NCBI RefSeq assembly: GCF_000003815.2
Contig: NC_049992.1
Coordinates: 19,695,289 to 19,759,288 of the forward strand
Length of the DNA stretch: 64,000 bases
Source of the DNA: Branchiostoma floridae
Lineage: Eukaryota > Chordata > Leptocardii > Amphioxiformes > Branchiostomatidae
Direction: 5' to 3'
Program-made: the position numbers and the translations under genes
In this document: positions 1-10,800 of the stretch, one piece after another
Position numbering within the stretch: the first letter of the stretch is position 1
Layout: each line of letters starts with the position of its first letter
Notes under the pieces: generated by a model
Databases searched by the model: none
Told to the model about the DNA's origin: nothing
What the model saw: the letters and a program-made list of their open reading frames with translations, nothing else

Positions 1-115
1 GAGGAGAACGACAGATAGTTGTCGAAACGTCTGAAAAATTGTCTAAAAACACTTTTGTGTAAGAAGGAAGACAAAGTTCAATTGATCTACTCACCTGATG
101 AAACTATGTACTCAC

Positions 116-253
116 CCGTATTACACTCTATCCCCATGAGTCCAGGAGCACAGGAGCAGCCGTACGGGTCCATCACACACAGCAGCTGGCCAGTACAGTC
201 TCCACCCTCACACTCTCTCGTGCAGCTGGTACCGATCTTGTTGTTCGCACAGG
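116..253 (-). CDS. TIE: Tie-like exon 5: EGF module
   Basis: Encodes ACANNKIGTSC and MDPYGCSCAPG; the D-P-Y-G-C-S-C-A run is the hallmark of Tie EGF-2. Donor GTGAGT at 115-110. Nothing coding was recognised between here and the window edge. Confidence 0.8.
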
Positions 254-3200
254 CTTACAAAAAAACAGAACATTTCCTTCTATGTGTTACAGCTAGAAAC
301 TTTTTGAAAACATCCCTTACAAAACCATCTCATCAGTTATTCCCTTGCTTTAAAGCATTGTTTGATGCCGTTACAATATTTTTGTTTCTTTCCATTTGCT
401 TTCCCAAAGCTGCTATCGATATTGGCATACAATTAAAGTACTATTGATCACTTAAGGATTATTATTATCATTATTATTATTATTATTTTCGTATCATACC
501 GCTTTCACATTTGGTTCCATTGAACCCCGGAGGACAGACACATTCCCCCGTGTTGTCGTCACACACACCGCCGTTGTAGCACACAGGACAGTCACCGGTG
601 CAGGAGGGCGGACCCCACTTGTTCTCAGCACAGTCTGGGTGAGAGTCAAACAGAACAACTGTTACCTTGAATTTTAATAGCTGTTGGTAAAAGTGGTTCT
701 TGATAAAGTTGAACTGATTTCCAACATAAAAAATGTACTTGTGAGATAAGCAACGTCACAAAGTCAGCAAAATAAATCAAATTCTTTTGGCATGTGGTAG
801 TTTCATTTATTATCAATTTACAAGTATTATTTTAAATTTCTTATCTCAGAATTTTATGCAAAAATCTGAATATGTGTACCATGGTCTTCGCGTACATGCT
901 GGTTAGAGTGACTATGATATATTGTTCACACATTCAGATGATCCCAAATCACGTCAACATACAACTAAACAAACACATACCTCTGACAATGAGCCTCATG
1001 ATGCCCTGTTTTCTATCGGTGTCCCCCTGATAGTAGCACTCATAGATCCCCTCATCTGAAGACTGGACACTGGCTATGGCGAGACTGAGTCCGTTCTGTC
1101 CAGTCAGGACAGTCCCCCCGATCCCGCCCTTCCTCCACACCAGGGTACCTGTTCTACTGGACTTCTGCACCATCTGTAGGGTCACGGGGTCACCTATGTT
1201 GGCGGTTACTGTGAAGGACTCGGGCCAGACATCGGCTGGAATGATATCATATCAGTATAAGCTTTTCCTCGACTGAGAGCCGTTGAATCAAAAGTATATT
1301 CCAACAAGTCGATAAAGTCAGCATTTATGCTGATACATTCAGCAACAAGAGAGACAACGTTAGTTCTCAGACAACAGGAGCTACTTGACCGATTAGTATC
1401 AATCTTGTCTTGTACAAAATAGAGGTATAGAATAAAGCTTAACATTCTGGTTAATACAACAATAAGGGCTAACATAGTTCTTTGATATAGTATTAAAATG
1501 GAGTAGGCCAATCATTTGTTTGAGTATTCTTTATAATAACAAAGCAGTCCTTTATCTGGAGTTGTGACAACTAAAGATATATAAAGAATCTGTTTGTAGT
1601 ATCGAGTGGCTTGAAATCTGGTGTACTTGCAATTGATTCAAGAAATGTGAATAACTCATTACGTAAACTAGTGGATCTAGACCATCCATTATAAATTCAA
1701 ATTCATATTCAATATCCTTTACAAGGCTTTAGGCAGAAAGGAAAGGATTTTTGGTCAAGGGCTATATTGTAGTATTTGCCTGTTTTGATATTAAATTTAT
1801 GGCTACTGAATTATTGCCTTTAAAGTTACTCATATCATTGACGTATGTTTCTTGTTCATAACGTTCTCTTGATTTGCTAAGAAAAGACACCTTTGATTTT
1901 TTTTATAGAACAATACCACTCATGTATATATCTTGTAGCTGGAAAAGCAGTTGGTTGGCAATATAATCTACTTTACAAGCCTAAGACCTCAGGTTTTGTC
2001 AATATATGTACATGTCCAAAGCCGTGGTAATAGACAACGATTAACGATTAATCCAGCCATGGTCACCAGTAAATAAAGTATTGTATGCATCGCGAAGCAG
2101 AGAGATATCCGGTTAATTGAGTAACAGATATCTAGTGCATTTAACAAAATGTTGTGTACTCACCCTCTGACTTTATTTTGAAGGTAATGGCCTTTTCGGT
2201 TTTACTTCCGTCACCTACTTGACAGGAGAATGCTCCGACCCGGGAGTCACCAGTTTCATCCCAGATTCTCACACTGTACCAGCGCCCTGATACCCTGCTG
2301 GTACTTCTTCGTGATGTAAATCTTGTTCCCGAGCCAGTGTCTACCTCTACACCGAACTGGTACCCGTTCTGGTTGAGGAGACTACCCGTGTAATAACAGT
2401 GCAACCAGGTGTCCGCTGACTCATCAAAGAACTGGTACTTACTGACGATGGTGACGTCTACTACTCCTGTAAAATTATATGTAGTGTGTAGATATCTTTA
2501 AAATATAATGATGTTAACATTATTTACGTGATATTGTTATGATGTTTGTATAATCAACCAAAAGCTACCTGGGTCACCTGAAAAAGTTAACCGGGATATT
2601 CAAGATGGTGGCGTCGACCTTTGGCTACAAGGAAATATGTTGTGACGGGTCGAAATAAAGCTCACAGGGTATTAAAACGTTTTCGTGACAGTATGCGCCC
2701 ACCATGATATTATTGTTGAAATACTATTGGGTAGAAACACTCAGAAATGTATCTTCTCTCAGCCTAGCAGCCAAGCAACATAGCAACAGCCGACTGGTTT
2801 TGAAATGAAGTCTTCGTATCCCGTAAGATCGGTACGTTTCACACAGTAATTCATGCGTTTTTCGATTCCTAAACATAAATTTCGTGTAAATTCTCACCCC
2901 TGGTATTTGCATTGATATATATATATATATATGCAAATACCAGTTATTTTGTGTAATTGACTATGAGCCGAGCGAAGCCATTGCACAATCAGCTATCAAA
3001 AAAGCATTTCGAGTTCAGTTCACGCGACAGTCTTCGCTTCATTTCATTCAGTACTGGGCTGACATTCCAGTTGGACCTCTACATAGGAAAGCATTATAAA
3101 ATACACTAAAACAAGGCTTCAGAAAAGTACTAACCCCAATTTCAATCTTAACAAAAAATTCTCCACCAGACAGCCACAAGGGTCATCTTTGTAAAAACTG

Positions 3201-3965
3201 AAAGAAAACAGAGGTTCAACCACCTCAAACTCCGAGGAATCCCCGCTCTATGAAAGAAACCTCACCTTTGACCCCAGTTTTCTCCTGATACCACCAATAT
3301 GACACAACAACTAAAATCCTTCTGCGCGCCACCTAAACTGCTAAACTGAGCAAATTTTGACACAAATGGGAAAGATTAGACCTTACATGTTCCTTCTATC
3401 ACAAAAAGGCTACTGGTTGGGCCAAAATTTTCAAGGAAAAAGAAGATTTGAAAGGATTTTAAGTCACACCCAAACCCATTTTGGGCCTTCTACCGCGCAG
3501 CTCAACTGTGACGTCAGCCCTACTGGCCGAAAGCCTGTTGGCTCGTAACGTTAAGCTATTTACCTTGTGTACGGAAATAAAATCTTCATAGTTACGTCAC
3601 CAAAATCTTTATAAAGCATTAAGCTTCGTCTCATGCACTATGGTTCGAATTTGCCGATTGTAAGAAAAGAGTGCGAACGGCTTTGTCGGCTAGAATTGCG
3701 CATTTTACCAATGCAGACTATGATAATTTTGGCCAGGTGCAATAAGTATCTAGATACGTAGACCAGGAAAGTAGTACTGGTGTAATGTGAATAGGCAATG
3801 ACATTCATTATAGAATCCTTGGAGTTGCCTACACATGAATTTCCCACTAAAATACACCAGAAAACCACACAGACCTGTTATAGCTGGTGCAAAGCAAGCC
3901 ACGACGAAGACGACCCACAGCCAGCGACATTTACGACGCACCCGGGCTTCTCGGACGGTCTCCAT
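116..3965 (-). CDS. TIE: Tie/TEK-like receptor, 5' part (partial gene)
   Basis: Five exons in transcript order: 3875-3965 (signal peptide), 2164-2466 (Ig), 981-1235 (Ig), 500-634 (EGF), 116-253 (EGF); the gene continues past the left edge. Every junction is phase 1 with GT/AG borders. The EGF exons read D-C-A-E-N-K-W-G-P and P-Y-G-C-S-C-A-P-G, very close to the first EGF modules of vertebrate TIE1/TEK, and the order Ig-Ig-EGF-EGF is that of Tie receptors. In that family the ectodomain binds angiopoietin-type ligands and is followed by a third Ig, FNIII repeats, a membrane segment and a tyrosine kinase; none of those is in the window, so kinase identity is inferred. The start is the Met at 3965, just before a hydrophobic leader; an upstream in-frame Met at 4010 is also possible. 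A secreted or kinase-less relative cannot be excluded. Confidence 0.78.
455..487. repeat. ATT microsatellite
   Basis: An (ATT)n run in the Tie-like intron between the two EGF exons, broken by single-base variants. Confidence 0.85.
500..634 (-). CDS. TIE: Tie-like exon 4: EGF module
   Basis: Encodes a Cys-rich module (KWGPPSC, CYNGGVCDD, GECVCPPGFNG, KCESG) with the laminin-type spacing of Tie EGF-1. Acceptor CACCCAG and donor GTATGA, both phase 1. Confidence 0.8.
981..1235 (-). CDS. TIE: Tie-like exon 3: second Ig-like domain lacking the B-strand Cys
   Basis: Eighty-five codons, ending in MRLIVRG as in the Tie Ig2/EGF junction. The F-strand motif SDEGIYECYY is present. The B-strand position reads VTLQMVQ with no Cys, so the usual disulfide cannot form. 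TEK Ig2 is likewise atypical. Confidence 0.75.
2164..2466 (-). CDS. TIE: Tie-like exon 2: first Ig-like domain
   Basis: About 101 residues. The core Cys pair is in LHCYY (B strand) and FSCQV (F strand), with a Trp-rich middle (RWYSVRIWDE). The acceptor is a clear TTTTACAG and the donor GTGAGT. It corresponds in position to Ig1 of Tie receptors. Confidence 0.75.
2467..3874. other. Tie-like intron 1
   Basis: No further coding support seen. It contains a 44-bp inverted repeat at 2900-2943, with arms CTGGTATTTGCA and TGCAAATACCAG around an (AT)n core. Confidence 0.6.
3875..3965 (-). CDS. TIE: Tie-like exon 1: signal peptide
   Basis: Thirty codons plus one base. A basic N-terminus (METVREARVRRK) leads into a hydrophobic core (WLWVVFVVACFAPAITG), a good signal peptide. 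The donor is GTCTGT, weaker than consensus, in phase 1, which matches the next exon. Confidence 0.6.
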
Positions 3966-4395
3966 GCTAATGGAGTTTCCAAAAGTCCGTCCTCGACGTA
4001 CAGATGTCAACCATAGGGCAACTAAGCGATATTGAGTGGTACAATTTTCTGTTATTGTCCTGGGTTCAAGTAAACTGCTTGTAGAAAAAGCTACTGTCTT
4101 GCATTGTCACGGGAGACTTCACTGTTTATGTTTGGTCGGTGCAGCTGCATACCTTGGGGACATGAAGCGTTAATTAAATTTCAGTGGACCATTTAGAACC
4201 CGTCAGAAATACAAAAACTACACATCCCCCAAACGCTGGTGTGTGAAATAATGGGGATACATTCGATTGCCTTCACATGACATTGATACCTTTTGAAATT
4301 TAAAAGCAAATCACTATCATGGATAATTCCTATGACATGACAGCTCACATTGTCTGTGGGGGGCAAGTCAAAATCTTAGCTGTAGGATAGGATTA

Positions 4396-4640
4396 AGTGG
4401 TATCTCACTGCGCTTGGGGCACCGGTGCGGCACTGCGGGGTTTGTTCTCTGTGGCACTGTTGTGTTATTTACGCCGAATTTGTATAATCTAGATATTGTG
4501 TAATTCGTAAAAGTAGACTCAGAAGACAACAACATACACAAAGTGTAAGAAAAATCGTTATTTATCTCTGAAATTCGCTGCGTTCTCTTTCGAACCCCGC
4601 AGTGCCGCACCGGTGCCCCAAGTGCAGTGAGATACTACCT
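4396..4640. mobile_element. TIR foldback element (MITE)
   Basis: Inverted arms of about 50 bp: GGTATCTCACTGCGCTTGGG near 4399 is mirrored by the reverse complement ending near 4637, including the shared GGCACCGGTGCGGCACTGCG core. There is no ORF inside, so it is non-autonomous. Confidence 0.75.
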
Positions 4641-5867
4641 GTACTTACAATGTAGAGTCACTGCACGTTGTGTTTGCGGTATGTTCTGCATGAAGTTTTA
4701 CCAGTTATTTTGTTCCTCGTCCCGCTGTTTACATGAGCATGTCCGTGTCTTTCACGGTGACACAGCAAACAAACCGGTGGTGTTGACAGTGTTTTAGGCC
4801 GGACTTTGTCAAACTCTGTTTCACGTCTATGGAAAATACACTTTCTTAAGCTTTTTTTCCAATATTGCTCCTTGGAGAAAACAGATAAACATTAGAAAAA
4901 AAAGGATTTCGGTACCGTTTAATATTACGTGAATAATTCCAACTATTCTATGCAAAAAAATCAGAAGGACCCCGTTATTTTGCACCAAGCCTGTTCAAAT
5001 CGGGGTGGGGGTGGGGGTGAGGGCTCATGCTTAAGAAACAAAAGTTAGAATTTTGGTAGCAAGAATTTGAAGCGAAAGTTTGTTTTTCGCGTTGCCATGG
5101 TAACGGAATTCGTTTAAAACTAAAGTTTTTAGGTTTTCATGGTTCGGCATATTTTCCTTTGACCTATGTGGACCCCAGTCAAAATCAAAACACACTTTTA
5201 TCTATGATTTTCACAGTTTTGTGACGATGTTTCTTAAAACTAAGGGGAGCATTCTGCAAATATTTACTGACAATTTTTTTCTCCATATCGACAATGTTGA
5301 AATCGCACATCTAAATTTACGTCTTGGGCCAAAAGGAACCCACATGGCTGTTTCAGGGTCAAGTTTTGCCTACTTCGAAGACTTATGTGCCCCTATCTTA
5401 TCGACCGGGTAAAACAATCCCCGTACTCTTGCCTGGCTGCATTCTTGCGTTCTATTGTTCTATAGAAGAACTGTTTGCTGTCAACAGTTCCAAGCCGTTG
5501 GTCATGGATTAATGCGTGGACATGTCCTGAACCGTTTGTGTAGATATTCTGAAACAAATGTGTACGTATAGTGAGGGGCTGCGAAAAGTTGATCACAGCT
5601 TACAATTTTTTTTGTTGCTAAGTTGGAGATATAACAGATTTTTGTTTTGTATGACTGTGTTTCTTAGCTTCATTGCACCTGAACTAAACTCAGAAAGTGT
5701 AATTTCTAACAAAGATTTGTCATCTGATTAGAATTCTCTGATATTTCTATCCGACGTTTTCGATGAACCGTTTCTTCGTGTAGGTTTTCTCGCTTAAAAA
5801 ATTCCCAGTCTTTGAAAAAAAGTACATACTATATAAGTTTTCTTGCTAAAACGCCTAAATCGCCTGA

Positions 5868-6090
5868 AACAAAGTATATTATCATATAGCCAGGCGCCGC
5901 GGACCAATCAGAAGTCCCCGTTACACGTTGGTTATGGCAGTAACACATAGATTCCGGCCAGGCAGGTGTGTATCTCTCCTCTGATTGGTCAGAATGAATC
6001 GACACCGGTGTCGTTGTCGATTCATTTTGGCCAATCAAAATGAGCAAAACATATGACAGAGCAGAGGGAATAAGTACAGAATGGCTCATT
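5868..6090 (-). mobile_element. Dispersed MITE with inner palindrome, copy 1
   Basis: Shares long stretches with 25100-25375 in the opposite orientation: GCGCCGCGGACCAATCAGAAG, the ATTCCGGCCAGGC block and the AGAGGGAATAAGTACA end. Both carry an internal palindrome around GACACCGGTGTCG flanked by CTGATTGGTCAGAATGAAT. Confidence 0.75.
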
Positions 6091-6321
6091 CTGTTTACAT
6101 TGATAATGATTTTTGTTGTTCTAAAAAGCCAAAGAATGTAATGTTTCGAATATTTTCTGTGGAAATGTTGGTTTCAAAGTGCAATCTTTAATCTTCTTAC
6201 AAATGTATGTACCAAAGAACAAAAGTGAATTTCAGACATTCGACAAAGGAATTCACACGACCAAGGGATCCATGCGTTATACAGGAGTTTGCAAGTTTGG
6301 GTAGGCTATATGATAATGACG

Positions 6322-6462
6322 TTAATGACCCGCCTGTTCCTCGGTGTACATGGTGTCATAACGCCTGGTCCTTTGCTATAACCACCTCATAAAACCTTAT
6401 TTGGTGGTTATAGCAAAGGACCAGGCGTTATGACACCATATACACCTCGGGGTGGGTCATTA
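6322..6462. mobile_element. Foldback hairpin element
   Basis: Two ~65-bp near-identical inverted arms around CATAAAACCTTATT (for example GTCATAACGCCTGGTCCTTT against its complement). A half copy with the same arm occurs at 24965-25050. Confidence 0.8.
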
Positions 6463-6950
6463 ACCCTTAATTAACATATTACAGATAGTACAAGGTTATT
6501 ATAACAGCAACAACAAAATTATCATAAAGAACGTAAAAATTTCCCCCCACTTTCAAGAACATTTTCACAAACATATGGTACATTACCTGATATTCGACAT
6601 CTAATCTTCCTCGAGCATAAGAAAATTTGTCTAAAATACTAATTAGGAAACAATTCTGTATCATGGAAAAATTCTTGCCACAAGAAAATACATCTAAGGG
6701 TTATAGACTCATACCTGTGAGAAGTCAGCTTGTTCTGAGAAAAAATTCTTTATTTTACTTTTTCTTTATATTTTCTTGGATACATAATAATTTCATTTCT
6801 GAAATATGACATATATTCTACTAAGAATGAGTAAGAGCGGTATTTTCGTTATAACATATCAAGATCCGAGTTGTAAAAACAGAAGTGGAGAACCTTTGTA
6901 GACAGACAGACTATACATAGCTACGGCTACCTAGCTATGGGACTGAGTTA

Positions 6951-7287
6951 GTGTGAGTGAGTGAGTGAGTTAGTGAGTGAGTTAGTGAGTGAGTGAGTGA
7001 GTGAGTGAGTGAGTGAGTGAGTGAGCGAGCGAGCGAGCGAGCGAGCGAGTGGGTGGGTGAGTGAGTGAGTGAGTGAGTGAGTGAGTGAGTGAGTGAGTGA
7101 GTGAGTGAGTGGGTGAGTGAGTGAGTAAGTGAGTGAGTGAGGGAGTGAGGGAGTGAGTGTCACTGAATGATTGAGTGAGTAAGTAAGTGAGTGGCTGAGT
7201 GAGTGAGTGGTTGAGTGAGTGAGTAAGTAAGTGAGTGAGTGAGTCAGTGGCTGAGTAAGTGAGTGGTTGAGTGAGTGAGAGTCACCG

Positions 7288-7328
<41 letters not shown>

Positions 7329-7385
7329 GTGAGTGAGTGAGTGAGTGAGTGACTGAGTGACTGAGTGAGTGACTGAGTGACTGAA
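6951..7385. repeat. (TGAG)n satellite with TGAT and CGAG variants
   Basis: About 430 bp of 4-bp repeats, with an embedded (TTGA)n block at 7290-7327. It lies about 70 bp past the B4GALNT stop codon and may be in its 3' UTR. The minus-strand reading frame (His-Ser-Leu-Thr repeats) is an artefact of the repeat. Confidence 0.9.
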
Positions 7386-7451
7386 TAAAAACAATTGCAC
7401 ACATTGTTAAACAAACACCTTCAATATACATCAACATTTAAGTTATATCGT

Positions 7452-7642
7452 CTATGCTTTGATCCAGCACTTTATGTTGTCCTTAAAGTACTGCCGCCTC
7501 ATGATTATATTCCGGTAGTTTCCAGATACGCCTCCTCCTCTCCGGAACTTGTTGTAGTCCGTGTTCCGACTCGATTTGTGGTCTATACGCACCCCCTCAC
7601 ATGCTGCCATTCTTAGTCTTCCCATCGCATCCACAAAGAACT
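7452..7642 (-). CDS. B4GALNT: B4GALNT terminal coding exon
   Basis: Completes [22 protein letters not shown] across the splice. It ends [11 protein letters not shown] then TAG, with the conserved late Cys of the family. Confidence 0.88.
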
Positions 7643-7821
7643 CTGTAACAGATTTCATGAACAAAATATTATTGCCACTTCGCTGGTGTTATACCTCACA
7701 TTGTGCACCTCGCTACGATAGTATAAAACATCATCTTCAACCAGAATCCCTCAGTGTCGCCAAATAGTGGATACTGTCTGAAACCGTTTTCAAGATATCA
7801 TGTCCACACAAACACACACAC

Positions 7822-7879
<58 letters not shown>

Positions 7880-10800
7880 ATACACACACACACACACACA
7901 CACAACAAGAATCCCTCGGTGTCGCTAAAACGGTATATATAAAGGATTATGTCTGAAACTTCTGACTGTTTTCAATATAAAATGTCCACACACACACACA
8001 CACACAAACAAACATACAAATACGCAAACACACACACACAAACAAACAAACACACACACACACACACACACACATACACACACAAAGTGTACTTCTTAGC
8101 CCATCTTATGTGGTGTTTCAAGAGGATGCCATCCATATGTCCATATGTTTGGCTCAACGTGGGACAAAGAGAAGATAGAGAAAAAAAATGACCGGCGTAA
8201 CACTTTTGTTTCAGGTAAAACTTTTCCTAACCTGTATGACCATATCGAGAGTAGGTCGGATCAAATCCCACCGCGCGGACTGCGTCCGTTCTCCCCATGT
8301 AGAAGTTGGTGACCTTCGGGGTCAGATAACAGTGCGGATAGCCGGGAACAAGGCCGTAGTGCCCACTGCCTTGGACCAGACAGTCGCCATGTTCGTCTCC
8401 AGGTAGGATGGACAGTTTAGAGTACATGAGCTTCCTGTTACCGACGCTACCAGATACCTGCATCATGGTCAGAAACAATATGTAGGAAGATATAAGATTT
8501 ACCATTCTGACAATAAGCAAAATAACAAATTACATATTTTATTCACATTAAACAACTGAAATAAAATGAAATACAATGAATTTAAACGATCAAAATATTA
8601 AAGTTAAACGTAAAATTTTCGAGAGAAAACTTCAATGGTACGACCTAGCCTGTGTTTACACAATCTCTCGCTGGCTGGGGTTAATGACCCCCTCCCTTAG
8701 GGCGGCGGCAATTTTAGGGCCGGTCGCTAGGGATGCGATTTTAGTCAGGCTATGGTACGACCAAATTATGTAAGTTATTTCATAGGGTACATGATTCTCG
8801 GAGTTTAGGTATGAATGTTCATAAAAAAATACTTTGTATAACAAAACAATCAGATATTGAAATTATCCACATAGAACAAATATCTATTATAATCTCAATT
8901 ATTCTATGATTGCTAACTGTCGCTATAGCAATTTTTGCCTGTTATCATATTTATTGAACATGATAGATGTTTATTGTTTTTCTACAGTAAGGTCCATTTT
9001 GGTGACGTCATTTGGTCACGTGATTACACAAATAAACCTTTGAAGTAAAGTTTGGTTTAATTTGTTTAATTTTCAAATGTCACATGTGGTAACTGTGACA
9101 TATGAACCTAGTGGTACATCATAGCAGAGTTCTTACCAAATCCAGGTTGGTGTTGTCGAGAACCTCTACAAAATTCTCCAACTTTGTCTCCTTGGTGAAC
9201 ACATAGTCGTCGTCCACCCACAGGAAGTACGGCGTGTTTACTTGTGACAAGGCAAGATTCCTGCCACCGAACCAACCCTGCAGATAGTAAATGTTTCAAA
9301 ACAGTTCTTGAAAGGCTCCCCGTGTATAGCTTTATCAACTTTTTCGTCACTGGATAATGATATTCTTTTTACACAACCGTTGCAACCGTTGCTTGCATTC
9401 ACAAACGCAAAGGAAATGTAAACGTAACTGACGAGAAAAAGCGGAAATAATGGCCTGGTGGTCGCTACGAAGAGGTGGTCGCTTGGGCAGGTTTAAGTGT
9501 AACTATTGACACTATTTAGCTAAGTAGTCCATGGGCCAGCACCCCAAATTTCACATATCGATTCTAAAAAAGAAATGACGTAAAAATACACATTTCTGCA
9601 TCTGTTTCATGTTAAACATTTTAACAGTATTCCTTGTACTTCTACTGATGTAATAAGAGTAAAAGACAACAGAAAAGTAAGTTCTTTGCATCAGTTTTGT
9701 TGTGGAGTACGATCTGAAACCTCCTTAACAACAGCCTTAGCAACAGCCTTAGCAACGATATTGTCACTATAAGCTGGCAGATGTGTCGTTCTTCACACAT
9801 TCATATCTCCGGATTTCATTGATGGATTTCGATCATTTAAAGCTTAATATGCAGAGAACGATACGTACGGTAAGTTTAACTCATCAGGCTTGGCCCCATA
9901 GGTTAATCTAAATAAATGAACGATAATGGAAAGTAAAGTATATATTTTTCACCAGAAAATCACCAAAAAATATGATTTTAGGCAATCATAATTTTGTGTT
10001 GAATCACAATATCGAAAATCAATTGATATTTTTATGATCCTCTTACTCTTAGCAGGTTCTACCAGCCTGTGAATTTTCGTGGAAAAATATTGATGTTTAA
10101 TTTTTTGCCCCTCCCCTTGTTGAAGACACGAAATTTCCAGATCATTTAGGTGGTGATAGGTTTGAAGGCTGATAGCCGGTAGAAAGCTACCATACCAGAA
10201 TGGCTATCACGTCAAAATATATGCCACAGGCCTTCTACTATTCAAAAATGACAAGGAGAATTTGCCACCTCGGAGGTACCAATTTTTCCTCTGGCCCATG
10301 GACTAAAGGTAAATGTTGCCACAAGAGATGTTGCCAAAAGTACACAAACGAACCAGACAAGCTCACCGCTCCAAACGGCATGACGTAATGATCAGTGTTT
10401 TCCGCCTGAAGGTCTTCCACAGGGCGGCTGTCGTCTGCTATAACTACCCGAATGTTAGGGTAGAACATCCGGGTACTGTTGATGAGAGCCCTTACGGACG
10501 GATATCTCAGAAACGTCTTAGTGATGATTGTAACCTTATTGTTGATGTCGTTATCTAAGGAAGGACATGGTAGCTTTTAATGTCGGGACTGTAAATAACC
10601 TTTAAAAACTAGGAATAGCATAGTGTCAATATTTTTGCTTTTTACTAGACTTAACATTTTTTTTCAAATCTTGTTTCAAAATTGCTAATTTAAAGAAATG
10701 TGTGCGATTTTTTAGCTTCACTAGAAGGAATAGGTACCGGTACGGTGTACCGGTACAAAACCTTCTTTTTTTCTTGTTGGACCTATTTAGAATAACCGGA

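Larger units (their letters stand above)
3966..7451. other. Intergenic region between B4GALNT 3' end and Tie-like 5' end
   Basis: No exon recognised. It holds three foldback or MITE-type elements (4396-4640, 5868-6090, 6322-6462) and the TGAG satellite at 6951-7385. Otherwise it is AT-rich unique sequence. The Tie-like promoter should lie just right of 3965, but I see no convincing TATA box. Confidence 0.6.

Noticed and set aside
3280-3560. Possible small plus-strand exon (MTQMGKIRPYMFLL...)
   Set aside because: No splice signals or homology, and it lies in the Tie-like intron on the opposite strand.
6948-7400. 150-codon minus-strand ORF of His-Ser-Leu-Thr repeats
   Set aside because: It is the translation of the TGAG satellite and has no splice or start context.
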